From Verrucomicrobiota bacterium (GTDB lineage Bacteria; Verrucomicrobiota; Verrucomicrobiia; CAIQCK01), in assembly GCA_016235595.1 (NCBI GenBank), contig JACRJX010000029.1, forward strand, positions 434,001 through 498,000: a stretch of 64,000 nucleotides of DNA, in the 5' to 3' direction. The position numbers were made by a program, and so were the translations under genes. Each line of letters begins with the position of its first letter. The first letter of the stretch is position 1. Below, one piece after another: positions 33,934-42,800 of the stretch. Under the pieces are notes generated by a model that did no database searches, was not told the origin of the DNA, and worked only from the letters and a program-made list of their open reading frames with translations.

Positions 33934-36900
33934 ATGAACAGCCCCAGTCTTCACTATCCGCTGAGCGCATTCGTCGCTGGATGTGTCATCTTCGCGACAA
34001 GCTTGCACGGCGCCGAACCGATGGAACTGATCAATTCCATCGGGATGAAACTGGTCCGAATCGAGCCAGGCAGCTTCGTGATGGGCCAGAACGGGCCAGC
34101 AGCGGACTATCGGATGAACAAACATCCGGCCAGATTCGACGACGCGGACTGGGACGAGCGGCCGGCGCATCGCGTGACGATCAGCGCGCCGTTTCGCATC
34201 GGCGCAACAGAAGTGACGCTAAACCAGTATCGGCAGTTCAAGCCGGGCTATCGCGCTGACAAGGGCGCGGACGATGACGCCGTGACCGGCGTAAGCTGGA
34301 ACGATGCGGTGGAGTTCTGCGAATGGCTCTCGGCAAAGGAAAAGCGGACCTACCGGCTGCCGACAGAAGCGGAGTGGGAATACGCTTGTCGCGCGGGCAC
34401 GACGACGTTGTTCAACACGGGCGACTCACTGCCTGCCGGTTTCCACAAATGGTTTGGCGATATCGGCTATCGGGCGAGGTATTTTGCAGATGGCCGGCTT
34501 CCGGCGGAGTATCGCGCGGCGTCCGGCAAACCAGACTTGCGCGTGGCGCAGACGCCGGCCAATGCCTGGGGGCTTTTCGACATGCACGGCAATGTCGCCG
34601 AATGGTGCATGGATTGGTATGGCCCCTATGAGGCGGCCGACCAGACCGATCCGCGCGGCCGCAGCGACGGTGATTTTCGGGTCATTCGCGGGGGCAGCCA
34701 CTCGGTATTTACACGATTGCTGCGCTCGGCGAACCGCGGCGCATGGCTGCCGCAGACCCGCAACGAAAAGACGGGATTTCGCGTGGTGCTCGTGGAACCG
34801 CCGCGCGGCCAGATGCAGCCTCTCTTGCCGCCACCGCTGAACGTGCAAAATGTGTCGCAAGCCCCGCCAAAGGCCGTTGCTCCGGCTGCCGACACGCCAT
34901 CTTTTTCCGGACCGAAGCCGTTCGTGAAGATCCCACCCAATTCGTTCGGCCCGATGTTCTCGACGCACAACCATAGCCCGGCAATCGCGGAGTGTCCGAA
35001 CGGCGATCTGTTGGCAGTGTGGTATTCGTGCGTGGACGAGGGCGGCAGCGAGCTGTGCGTGTTGGCGAGCCGACTGCGCCGCGGCGCGCAGGAGTGGGAG
35101 CCCGCCTCGCCATTCTGGGATGGCGCGGATGTGAACGATCACGCGCCGAAGCTTTGGTTCGACGGTGAGCGGACGCTGTGGTTCTTCGCGCGCGGCATGA
35201 CAGAGAACATACTGCGCACCTCCACCGACAGCGGCGCGACCTGGTCGAAGGCGCGCGTACTCCAGCCGTGCGGCGAATTTGCCAACAGTCCGATTCGGAC
35301 GCGCGAGGGTTTCCTCGTCATTCCGCAAGACAATCGTGGCACCAGTCTCAATATCAGCCGCGACGGCGGAAGAACCTGGTCGTTCCCCGACGTGAACAAA
35401 CGTCCGCACGATTACCGGCCCGGCGGCAAGGGCTTCCGGCTCGCCGGCATCCACAACGGCATTGTCCAACTCAACGACGGCCGGCTGATGGCGATGGGCC
35501 GGTTCGATCAGGTTGCAGACCAGAAGCGATTTGGCTTTCGCACACCCATGAGTTTTTCGGCCGACTGGGGCGAAACGTGGACGTACGAGGCGAGTCCGTT
35601 TCCTGCCATCAGCAGCGTCCAGCGCAACGTGTTGATGCGGTTGCAAGAGGGGCCGTTGCTGTTCTGCTCCTTCACCGATCAATGGCGCGATTGGAAGAGC
35701 CGGAAGGGCCTGAGTTTCAAGGACGCCAGCGGCGGCCAGTTCAGCGGCTGCGGGTTGTTTGCGGCACTTTCCTACGACGACGGCAAGACGTGGCCCGTGC
35801 AGAAGTTGCTGACACCCGGTGGCGCGGCGCGCGCAGTCAACGGCATCGACCGCGTCGAGTTCACGCTGAGCGACAAGATGGCAGAGCCCTGTGGCTATCT
35901 CGCCGCCTGCCAGACGCGCGATGGCATGATCCAGTTGATCAGCAGCAAGAACCACTACGTCTTCAACCTCGCATGGCTCAAGACGCTGCCAGGGGAATCT
36001 GCCCCGACAGCGAATGCCGCCGTTGACGCGCGTTTGGTCATCGGCAGTCCCGCTGAGACGGCTGCGAGAACGGTGCCCACGGTGCAGCCAGCCTCGAGAG
36101 AGAACGTCATCATCTTCAAAGAGCCGGGTCGGTACGGCGGCTGGCCGGCAAATCACGGTCTCTGGCAGTGGGGCGATGAGCTTGTGGCCGGCTTCAGGGC
36201 CGCTTGGTACAAGCACGCCACCCACGATCACGCTGTGGACCGCAGCAAGCCCTTCGAGAACTGGCAGGCTCGCAGCCTTGACGGTGGCAGGACTTGGAAG
36301 GTGGAGAACTCGCTGCCGTTCACTTCGGACAAGCAGAAGAAGCCCGCGCCGCTCACCGAACCGCTCGACTTCACCGCGCCGGATTTCTCGTTGATGTTTT
36401 GTTTTGGCAGCCTGCACGTTGGGCCATCGTGGTTCTACGTTTCCAACGATCGCTGCCGCACGTGGCGCGGACCGTTTGCGTTCGCCGTCGCCGGCATCGA
36501 CAAGGTTTGCACGCGCACGGATCTGGTTGTGCTCGGCAAGCGCGATTGCCTGATGTTCGGCAGCGCCGCGAAGAGCGACGACAAGGAAGGCCGCGTGTTT
36601 TGCGCGCGCACGACCGACGGCGGCTTGCACTGGAAGCTGGTTTCGCTCATCGGCCCGGAGCCGGCCCCGGGTGACTTCGCGATCATGCCATCCACGGTGC
36701 GGCTTCCGAACGGCGCGCTGTTGACCGCGATTCGGCACGGGAAACCCGGTTTCAATATTACTGTCTGGCGCAGCGACGACCTCGGTCAGCACTGGACGCG
36801 CCTCAGCGACGCGACGTCCAACATCGGCGGCAATCCGCCCGCGCTCGTGCAGTTACAGGACGGCCGGTTGTGCCTGACCTATGGTTATCGAAAGAAGCCC

Positions 36901-37101
36901 AGCGGCGTGCGTGCACGGACCAGCGCTGACGAAGGCCGCACATGGGGGCCGGAGATCGTCCTTCGCGACGATGGCCTCACTGGCGATCTGGGTTACCCGC
37001 GCAGCATCGTGCGCCCTGATGGCAGGGTGCTGACGGTTTACTATTTCAACGGTCCGCGTGACGAAGACCGGGCCATTGAAGGAACCTTTTGGAAACCTTG
37101 A
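33934..37101 (+). CDS. Secreted fusion: SUMF1/FGE-like domain plus two sialidase (BNR) domains
   Basis: A 1,055-residue exported protein (signal about 1-26). Domain 1 (about 29-290) is a SUMF1/FGE-sulfatase fold: PGSFVMG, VSWNDAVEFCEWLSAKEK, YRLPTEAEWEYACRAG, GNVAEWCMDWYG and IRGGSHSV. The redox cysteines of true formylglycine-generating enzyme are not present after RGGS, so it is probably a structural or binding domain. A proline-rich linker follows. Domain 2 (about 330-690) and domain 3 (about 719-1055) are six-bladed sialidase folds with Asp-boxes such as STDSGATW, SRDGGRTW, SADWGETW, SLDGGRTW, SDDLGQHW and SADEGRTW. The linked substrate is not readable. It lies 17 nt after the lyase gene. 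Confidence 0.85.
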   Translation: MNSPSLHYPLSAFVAGCVIFATSLHGAEPMELINSIGMKLVRIEPGSFVMGQNGPAADYRMNKHPARFDDADWDERPAHRVTISAPFRIGATEVTLNQYRQFKPGYRADKGADDDAVTGVSWNDAVEFCEWLSAKEKRTYRLPTEAEWEYACRAGTTTLFNTGDSLPAGFHKWFGDIGYRARYFADGRLPAEYRAASGKPDLRVAQTPANAWGLFDMHGNVAEWCMDWYGPYEAADQTDPRGRSDGDFRVIRGGSHSVFTRLLRSANRGAWLPQTRNEKTGFRVVLVEPPRGQMQPLLPPPLNVQNVSQAPPKAVAPAADTPSFSGPKPFVKIPPNSFGPMFSTHNHSPAIAECPNGDLLAVWYSCVDEGGSELCVLASRLRRGAQEWEPASPFWDGADVNDHAPKLWFDGERTLWFFARGMTENILRTSTDSGATWSKARVLQPCGEFANSPIRTREGFLVIPQDNRGTSLNISRDGGRTWSFPDVNKRPHDYRPGGKGFRLAGIHNGIVQLNDGRLMAMGRFDQVADQKRFGFRTPMSFSADWGETWTYEASPFPAISSVQRNVLMRLQEGPLLFCSFTDQWRDWKSRKGLSFKDASGGQFSGCGLFAALSYDDGKTWPVQKLLTPGGAARAVNGIDRVEFTLSDKMAEPCGYLAACQTRDGMIQLISSKNHYVFNLAWLKTLPGESAPTANAAVDARLVIGSPAETAARTVPTVQPASRENVIIFKEPGRYGGWPANHGLWQWGDELVAGFRAAWYKHATHDHAVDRSKPFENWQARSLDGGRTWKVENSLPFTSDKQKKPAPLTEPLDFTAPDFSLMFCFGSLHVGPSWFYVSNDRCRTWRGPFAFAVAGIDKVCTRTDLVVLGKRDCLMFGSAAKSDDKEGRVFCARTTDGGLHWKLVSLIGPEPAPGDFAIMPSTVRLPNGALLTAIRHGKPGFNITVWRSDDLGQHWTRLSDATSNIGGNPPALVQLQDGRLCLTYGYRKKPSGVRARTSADEGRTWGPEIVLRDDGLTGDLGYPRSIVRPDGRVLTVYYFNGPRDEDRAIEGTFWKP

Positions 37102-37111
37102 GTGCGGCTGA

Positions 37112-38518
37112 ATGAGTGAAGACAAAACGCCCATGCAATTTCTGGCGACGACCCTGGCCGCCAGCGCCGTTCTGTTCACGACTCCGATGAACTCTGCTGC
37201 TGCAAACGATTCGCTTCGACACGAGGTCCAAGTCACCCGCGGTCCCGGCGGGCGCATTCTGACCAACACCGCCGTCTGGTCGCCCGACAGCGAGTGGCTT
37301 GTCTATGACACGCGCAGCGACGCGGCGGGCGAGACGTTCGACGGCAGCCGCCTCGAAATGGTGAATGTTCGCTCCGGCGAAGTGCGCGCGCTCTACGAAT
37401 CGCGCAACGGCGCGCACTGCGGCGTCGCGACGTTCCATCCGCGCCAGTCGCGCGTCGTGTTCATCCTCGGTCCGGAAAACCCAACGCCCGACTGGCAATA
37501 CGGCGCTTATCACCGACAGGGCGTCATCGTCGATGCCATGCGGCCGGGAGTGGTCGCAAATCTTGATGCGCGCAACCTTGTGCCGCCGTTCACGCCCGGC
37601 GCGTTGCGCGGCGGCTCGCATGTCCACGTCTGGGACGCGGCGGGTGAATGGATCAGCTTCACCTACGAGGACCATGTGCTGGCGCAATTCAAGGAAGCAG
37701 GTCCCGGCCACGACATCAACCAGCGCAACATCGGCGTGAGTGTGCCGGTGCAATCGGTGCGAGTGCCAAAAATTCATCCGCGCAACCACGATGGCGAATA
37801 TTTCACCGTGCTGGTCACGCGAACGACGGCTGCGCCACGCCCCGGCTCGGACGAGATCGCGAAGGCATTCGAGGAGGGATGGGTAGGCGCCAACGGTTAT
37901 GTCCGCGCCGACGGCACGCGACAACGGCACGCGCTGGCCTTCCAGGGCCACGTCGTCACCGGCAAGGGGGAGACGATTTCGGAAGTCTTCATCGCCGACC
38001 TTCCCGATGACCTGACGCAGCCCGGCAATGGCCCTCTGGCCGGAACGGAAACGCGGATGCCACAACCGCCCCACGGCGTGACGCAGCGGCGGCTGACGTT
38101 TACCGCGGGGCGAAAACATCCCGGGGTCCAAGGCCCGCGCCACTGGCTGCGGAGTTCGGCGGACGGCACGCGCATCGCGTTCCTGATGAAGGACGACGCG
38201 GGTGTGGCGCAGCTCTGGACTATCCCGCCCAACGGTGGCCCGTTGGCGCAGCTCACGCGCAACCCCTGGCCGATCGCTTCGGCGTTCACGTGGAGTCCCG
38301 ATGGCCGCTGCATTGCGCACGTGATGGACAACAGCGTTTGCGTGACCGATGCAGCCACCGGCATTACGACGCGGTTGACAGCTCGTGTTGATGATGCGAT
38401 CGCGCCGCGTCCGGAATCGTGTGTATTTTCTCCCGACGGAACGAAGATCGCGTTTGTGCGCCGTCTGCCGTCGCCGGACGCTCCAGCCAACCAAGTATTC
38501 ATAGTGAATGTAAAATGA
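37112..38518 (+). CDS. DUF3748/YidR-like secreted beta-propeller protein
   Basis: 468 residues with a signal peptide at about 8-29. TolB-like propeller strands recur: TNTAVWSPDSEWLVYDTRSD, HCGVATFHPRQSRVVFI, SSADGTRIAFLMKDDAGVAQ, and FSPDGTKIAFVRR. The central segment GHDINQRNIGVSVPV is one I associate with the YidR/DUF3748 family. The function of the family is unknown; association with sialidase and NanA-type lyase genes hints at nonulosonate or related glycan use. Gene ends overlap: 10 nt from the fusion protein before it and ATGA overlap with the next sialidase. Confidence 0.72.
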   Translation: MSEDKTPMQFLATTLAASAVLFTTPMNSAAANDSLRHEVQVTRGPGGRILTNTAVWSPDSEWLVYDTRSDAAGETFDGSRLEMVNVRSGEVRALYESRNGAHCGVATFHPRQSRVVFILGPENPTPDWQYGAYHRQGVIVDAMRPGVVANLDARNLVPPFTPGALRGGSHVHVWDAAGEWISFTYEDHVLAQFKEAGPGHDINQRNIGVSVPVQSVRVPKIHPRNHDGEYFTVLVTRTTAAPRPGSDEIAKAFEEGWVGANGYVRADGTRQRHALAFQGHVVTGKGETISEVFIADLPDDLTQPGNGPLAGTETRMPQPPHGVTQRRLTFTAGRKHPGVQGPRHWLRSSADGTRIAFLMKDDAGVAQLWTIPPNGGPLAQLTRNPWPIASAFTWSPDGRCIAHVMDNSVCVTDAATGITTRLTARVDDAIAPRPESCVFSPDGTKIAFVRRLPSPDAPANQVFIVNVK

Positions 38519-39831
38519 ACCTCTCCATCAAAACTCTCGCTCTGGCCGGCATGGCCTTAATGACACTCGGAACCGCGCCCGCGTTTTCGCAGGCAATCCG
38601 GCCGCTCGCGCAGGAACATGTCGTGGTCTATGAGTCGCCCGACCCGGCGGGCATCTACTGCTACACGCCGGGCATCGCTCGACTCGAAAGCGGACGGTTG
38701 GTGGCCACGATGGATCGCGGCGGGCCGGGTCTGAAGAAGGGCGAGCCGCAGGGCAAGGTCTTCACCTCCGACGACCACGGCAAGACGTGGAGGCACCGGA
38801 CGAATTTCCCATTCCTGCACGCACGGCCGTTTGCCGCCGGCAAATCGGTTTACGTGCTTGGCCAGGCTGGCGATCTCATGGTGATCCGCTCGGACGACGG
38901 TGGCGTTACGTGGTCGGCGCCCGCCAAACTTACCGAAGGACAACACTGGCACCAGTCGGCCTGCAACGTCCACGATGCCAACGGCTGTGTCTATCTTGTC
39001 ATGGAGCGGCGCGTGACCGGCGACATCAAGAGCTGGGCGGTCGGCGAAATGGCGCCGGTGCTGATGCGCGGCAAGCTCGGTGCGGACTTGACCCTGCGCG
39101 AGAATTGGACGTTTGCGTCCGAGCTTTCGTTTCGGAACACGATCCCGAACGTCGAGAAGGACCCGGCGATTGATTTCTTCGGCGTGCCGTTCTTCCCCGC
39201 GCCGTACCCGCGTGGTTCGCTGCCCGCGCCTCGTCGCAACTGCGCGCCCATCGGCTGGCTGGAAACCAACGTTGTGCAGTTCAAAGACCCCGGCCACGTC
39301 TGGTTCGACCCGAAGGGCCGGACATTCCATCTCTGGGCGCGCGCCCACACCGGCGGGACGGGCTACGCCGCCATCGCCAAAGTTGTCGAGCGCGATGATG
39401 GCTCCATGACGACGACGCTGGAGACCGTGCCCTCCGGCAAGAAAGTGCTGTTCGTGCCGTGTCCCGGTGGGCAGATGAGGTTTCATGTTCTTTACGACGA
39501 ATCCACGAAATTGTTCTGGCTGCTCAGTTCGCAGGCCACCGACTCGATGACGCGCGCGGACCGCCTCGGCGCGGACCGCTTCAACCTGCCCAACAACGAA
39601 CGTCACCGGCTGCAACTGCATTTTTCGAAGAACATGGTGGACTGGTGTTTCGCCGGCGTTGTCGCAATGGGCGACACACCCAAACAGGCGCGCCATTACG
39701 CGAGCATGATTGTGGATGGCGACGATCTGGCTGTCCTCTCGCGCAGCGGCGACGCCCGCGCCAAATCCGCCCACGACGGCAACCTGATCACGTTCCATCG
39801 CGTGAAGAACTTTCGCACGCTCGTCTACTGA
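38515..39831 (+). CDS. Secreted single-domain sialidase-like (BNR) protein
   Basis: 438 residues, signal MNLSIKTLALAGMALMTLGT. Sialidase-fold landmarks: YTPGIARLESGRLVATMD, VFTSDDHGKTWRHR, VIRSDDGGVTWSAP, and the final strand RVKNFRTLVY. The number of Asp-boxes is lower than in the giant fusion proteins and no FRIP motif was seen, so catalysis on sialic acid is not certain; it may act on other exo-glycosidic bonds. The ATG at 38515 overlaps the YidR-like stop (ATGA). It resembles the N-terminal part of the next gene (shared CIAILPNGDYVVS/ARLESGRLVA pattern), suggesting an old duplication. Confidence 0.8.
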   Translation: MNLSIKTLALAGMALMTLGTAPAFSQAIRPLAQEHVVVYESPDPAGIYCYTPGIARLESGRLVATMDRGGPGLKKGEPQGKVFTSDDHGKTWRHRTNFPFLHARPFAAGKSVYVLGQAGDLMVIRSDDGGVTWSAPAKLTEGQHWHQSACNVHDANGCVYLVMERRVTGDIKSWAVGEMAPVLMRGKLGADLTLRENWTFASELSFRNTIPNVEKDPAIDFFGVPFFPAPYPRGSLPAPRRNCAPIGWLETNVVQFKDPGHVWFDPKGRTFHLWARAHTGGTGYAAIAKVVERDDGSMTTTLETVPSGKKVLFVPCPGGQMRFHVLYDESTKLFWLLSSQATDSMTRADRLGADRFNLPNNERHRLQLHFSKNMVDWCFAGVVAMGDTPKQARHYASMIVDGDDLAVLSRSGDARAKSAHDGNLITFHRVKNFRTLVY

Positions 39832-39851
39832 AACCAACCGCAAGTCACGTC

Positions 39852-42800
39852 ATGAAAACAAAACTCATCCTCATCACGGCCTTCTTATTCTGGACAACGA
39901 CGCAGGGCAACTGCGCTGCGCAGCCGCTGGCCAGAGTCCCCGGCGTCGTCATTGACCACATCCCGGCTTCGACGGGCGTGTATATCGGCTCGCCGTGCAT
40001 CGCCATCCTGCCCAATGGCGACTATGTTGTTTCACACGACCATTTTGGGCCGAAATCCACCGAGCACACGCGTGCTCTTACCGCCATCTTCCGCTCAGCC
40101 GACCGCGGCAGAACTTGGAAAAAGGTCTCCGAAGTTCAGGGCGCATTCTGGCCCAGTCTCTTCGTCCATCGCGGCGCGCTCTACCTCCTCGGCCCTGACC
40201 GGCACTACGGCAACATCCTCATCCGCCGCTCCACCGACGGCGGCTCCACGTGGACCACGCCGGCCAGCAGCACCACAGGCGTGTTGAGCGACAAGGGTGA
40301 GTATCACTGCGCGCCAACGCCGGTCATCGAGCACGCCGGCCGGCTCTGGCGCGGATTTGAGTGGCGTCACCCGCCCTTCGCTTGGGGCATCAACTACCGC
40401 GCAACCATGTTGTCCGCGCCGGTGGATGCCGATCTGCTGAACGCGGCGAGCTGGACGCTGGCGGAGCCGCTGCCAAGCGACCGATCGTGGAATGGCCGTG
40501 ACATGGGCGCGTGGCTCGAAGGCAATGCCGTGGTCACTCCCGCCGGCGAGTTGGTGGACATTCTCCGCGTCCAGACGAAATCACCGGACGAAAAAGCCGC
40601 CATCGTGCGAGTCAGCGCCGACGGGAAGAAAATGTCGTTCGATCCCGCAACCGGCTTCGTAGACTTCCCCGGCGGCGCGAAGAAGTTCAGCATTCGCTTC
40701 GACTCACGGAGCAAGCTCTATTGGTCGCTCGCCAGCATCATTCTCGAACGCCATCGCGCCGACAACCCCGGCGGCGTCCGCAATACACTTGCTTTGACCT
40801 GCTCGCCTGACCTCATCCACTGGACCGTGCGCTGCATCCTGCTCCATCACCCGGAGGTCAAGAAACACGGTTTCCAGTATGTGGACTGGCTCTTCGATGG
40901 AGACGACATCATCGCGGCCAACCGCACTGCCTACGACGACGGCCAGGGAGGTGCGCACAATTTCCACGACGCGAACTACCTGACGTTCCATCGCATCACC
41001 AACTTCCGCAAGAAAACGATGGCTGATTCGGTGCCGATCACTGAACAACCGCCCTTGAGCGCCGGGACGGCTGACATCGTCGTCACCGGCAGCGGTTGGA
41101 CGCTGGCGACGTTGGCTGACAATCAGAAGGCGTTCGGCAATCGTTCCTATGTCTGGAAAAACGTGCCGGAAAAGTTTCGCGGTTGGGGCATCACGCAAAC
41201 TTCCGGCGGTGAGCGGGCTGAGATTCGCGTGAAGGCAAAGCGCGACATGACGTTGTTCGCTGCCACCAACGCAGCGAAGCAACCGGCGATGGATCTCACC
41301 GGCTGGAACACGGTGGCGAGTAACGCGTTCTACTATGACGACAAAGGCAAAACACCGATCACGATCTACTGCCGCGCTTTGAAAGCCGACAAGGAGATCA
41401 CCGTGCCACAGGGCAACTGGACTGGCATGATGGTGCTCCTGCCACCGGATGGGACCTCCGTGGCCGCGCTTGTGGCCTTGGGGCAGCCGTTGGAACGGCT
41501 CAAGCACAACAACCCCGGCCTCGTCGTGGACCTGGGCGTCGGGTTGTGGGCGTGGCCGCTGCCAATGGACTTCGACGGCGATGGTGATCTCGACCTCGTC
41601 GTCAACTGCTCGGACAAGCCTTACAACGGTGTCTACTTCTTCGAGAACGCCAGCGGCGATACGGCGAAGAACAAGATGCCGGTGTTCAAACCGGCCAAGC
41701 GCATCAGCAAGGGCATGCAAAACGTCCAGGTCAGTTACGTGGATGGCAAACCGCGTGTGCTCTCGCCGGCCACCGAATACCACGACTTCCTCAAGACCGG
41801 TCTGGACAATGGCGTCAAGCTGTCGCTGCCGCTGAATATCCACCCGAACAAAGTTCGGGCGAACATGTGGCGGTTGGTGGACTACGATGGTGACGGCGCG
41901 CTCGACATCACCGTGGGTGTCGGCGACTGGACTGATTACGGCTGGGACAACGCCTACACCGCAAGCGGCACATGGACCAACGGGCCGTTGCGCGGCTTCG
42001 TTTATGTCCTCCGCAACACCGGCTCAAACGTTGCGCCCGCCTACGACAAGCCCGCAAAGGTCATGGCTGGCGATAAACCCGTCGAAACCTTCGGCTGGCC
42101 GTCACCGAACTTTGCTGACTTCGATGGCGACGGCGATCTCGATCTCCTCTGCGGTGAGTTCCTCGACGGTTTCACCTACTTCGAAAACATCGGCACGCGC
42201 ACCGCGCCAAAATACGCGCCCGGCAAACGGTTGAAGGATGCCGACGGCAAGCCGCTGGTGATGGACCTTCAGATGGTCACACCGACGGCGATTGATTGGG
42301 ACAAGGACGGCGATATCGATCTCATCGTTGGCGACGAGGATGGCCGCGTCGCGTTCATCGAGAACACCGGCAAGCTGCGCGCCGACCACACGCCGGTATT
42401 TCTTGCGCCGCGCTATTTCCAGCAAGAGGCCGACGAGTTGAAGTTCGGGGCGCTGGCGACGCCGTGCGGGTGCGATTGGGACGGAGACGGAGACACTGAC
42501 ATCATCTGCGGCAACACCGCCGGCTATATCGCATTCTTCGAGAATCTCAGCGGTCCCGGTGTCGAAAAGCCAAAATGGGCCGCGCCGAAATATCTCAAAG
42601 CGGACGGCAAGGTCATCCGTTTCATGGCGGGTCCCAATGGCAGCATCCAGGGGCCGTGTGAGGCCAAGTGGGGTTACACGACGCAGACGGTGGCCGACTG
42701 GGATGGCGACGGCTTGCCGGACATCATCGTCAATTCAATCTGGGGGAAGGTCGTTTGGTTTAAGAACATCGGCACGCGCAAGGCCCCGAAGCTTGCCGCA

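Noticed and set aside
33934..34800. The SUMF1-like domain as the maturase of the sulfatase at 47892
   Set aside because: No cysteines follow the RGGS segment, so the redox pair of formylglycine-generating enzyme is absent.
34426..36792. A 788-codon minus-strand frame over the SUMF1-sialidase gene
   Set aside because: Shadow frame; the plus-strand product has clear SUMF1 and Asp-box motifs.
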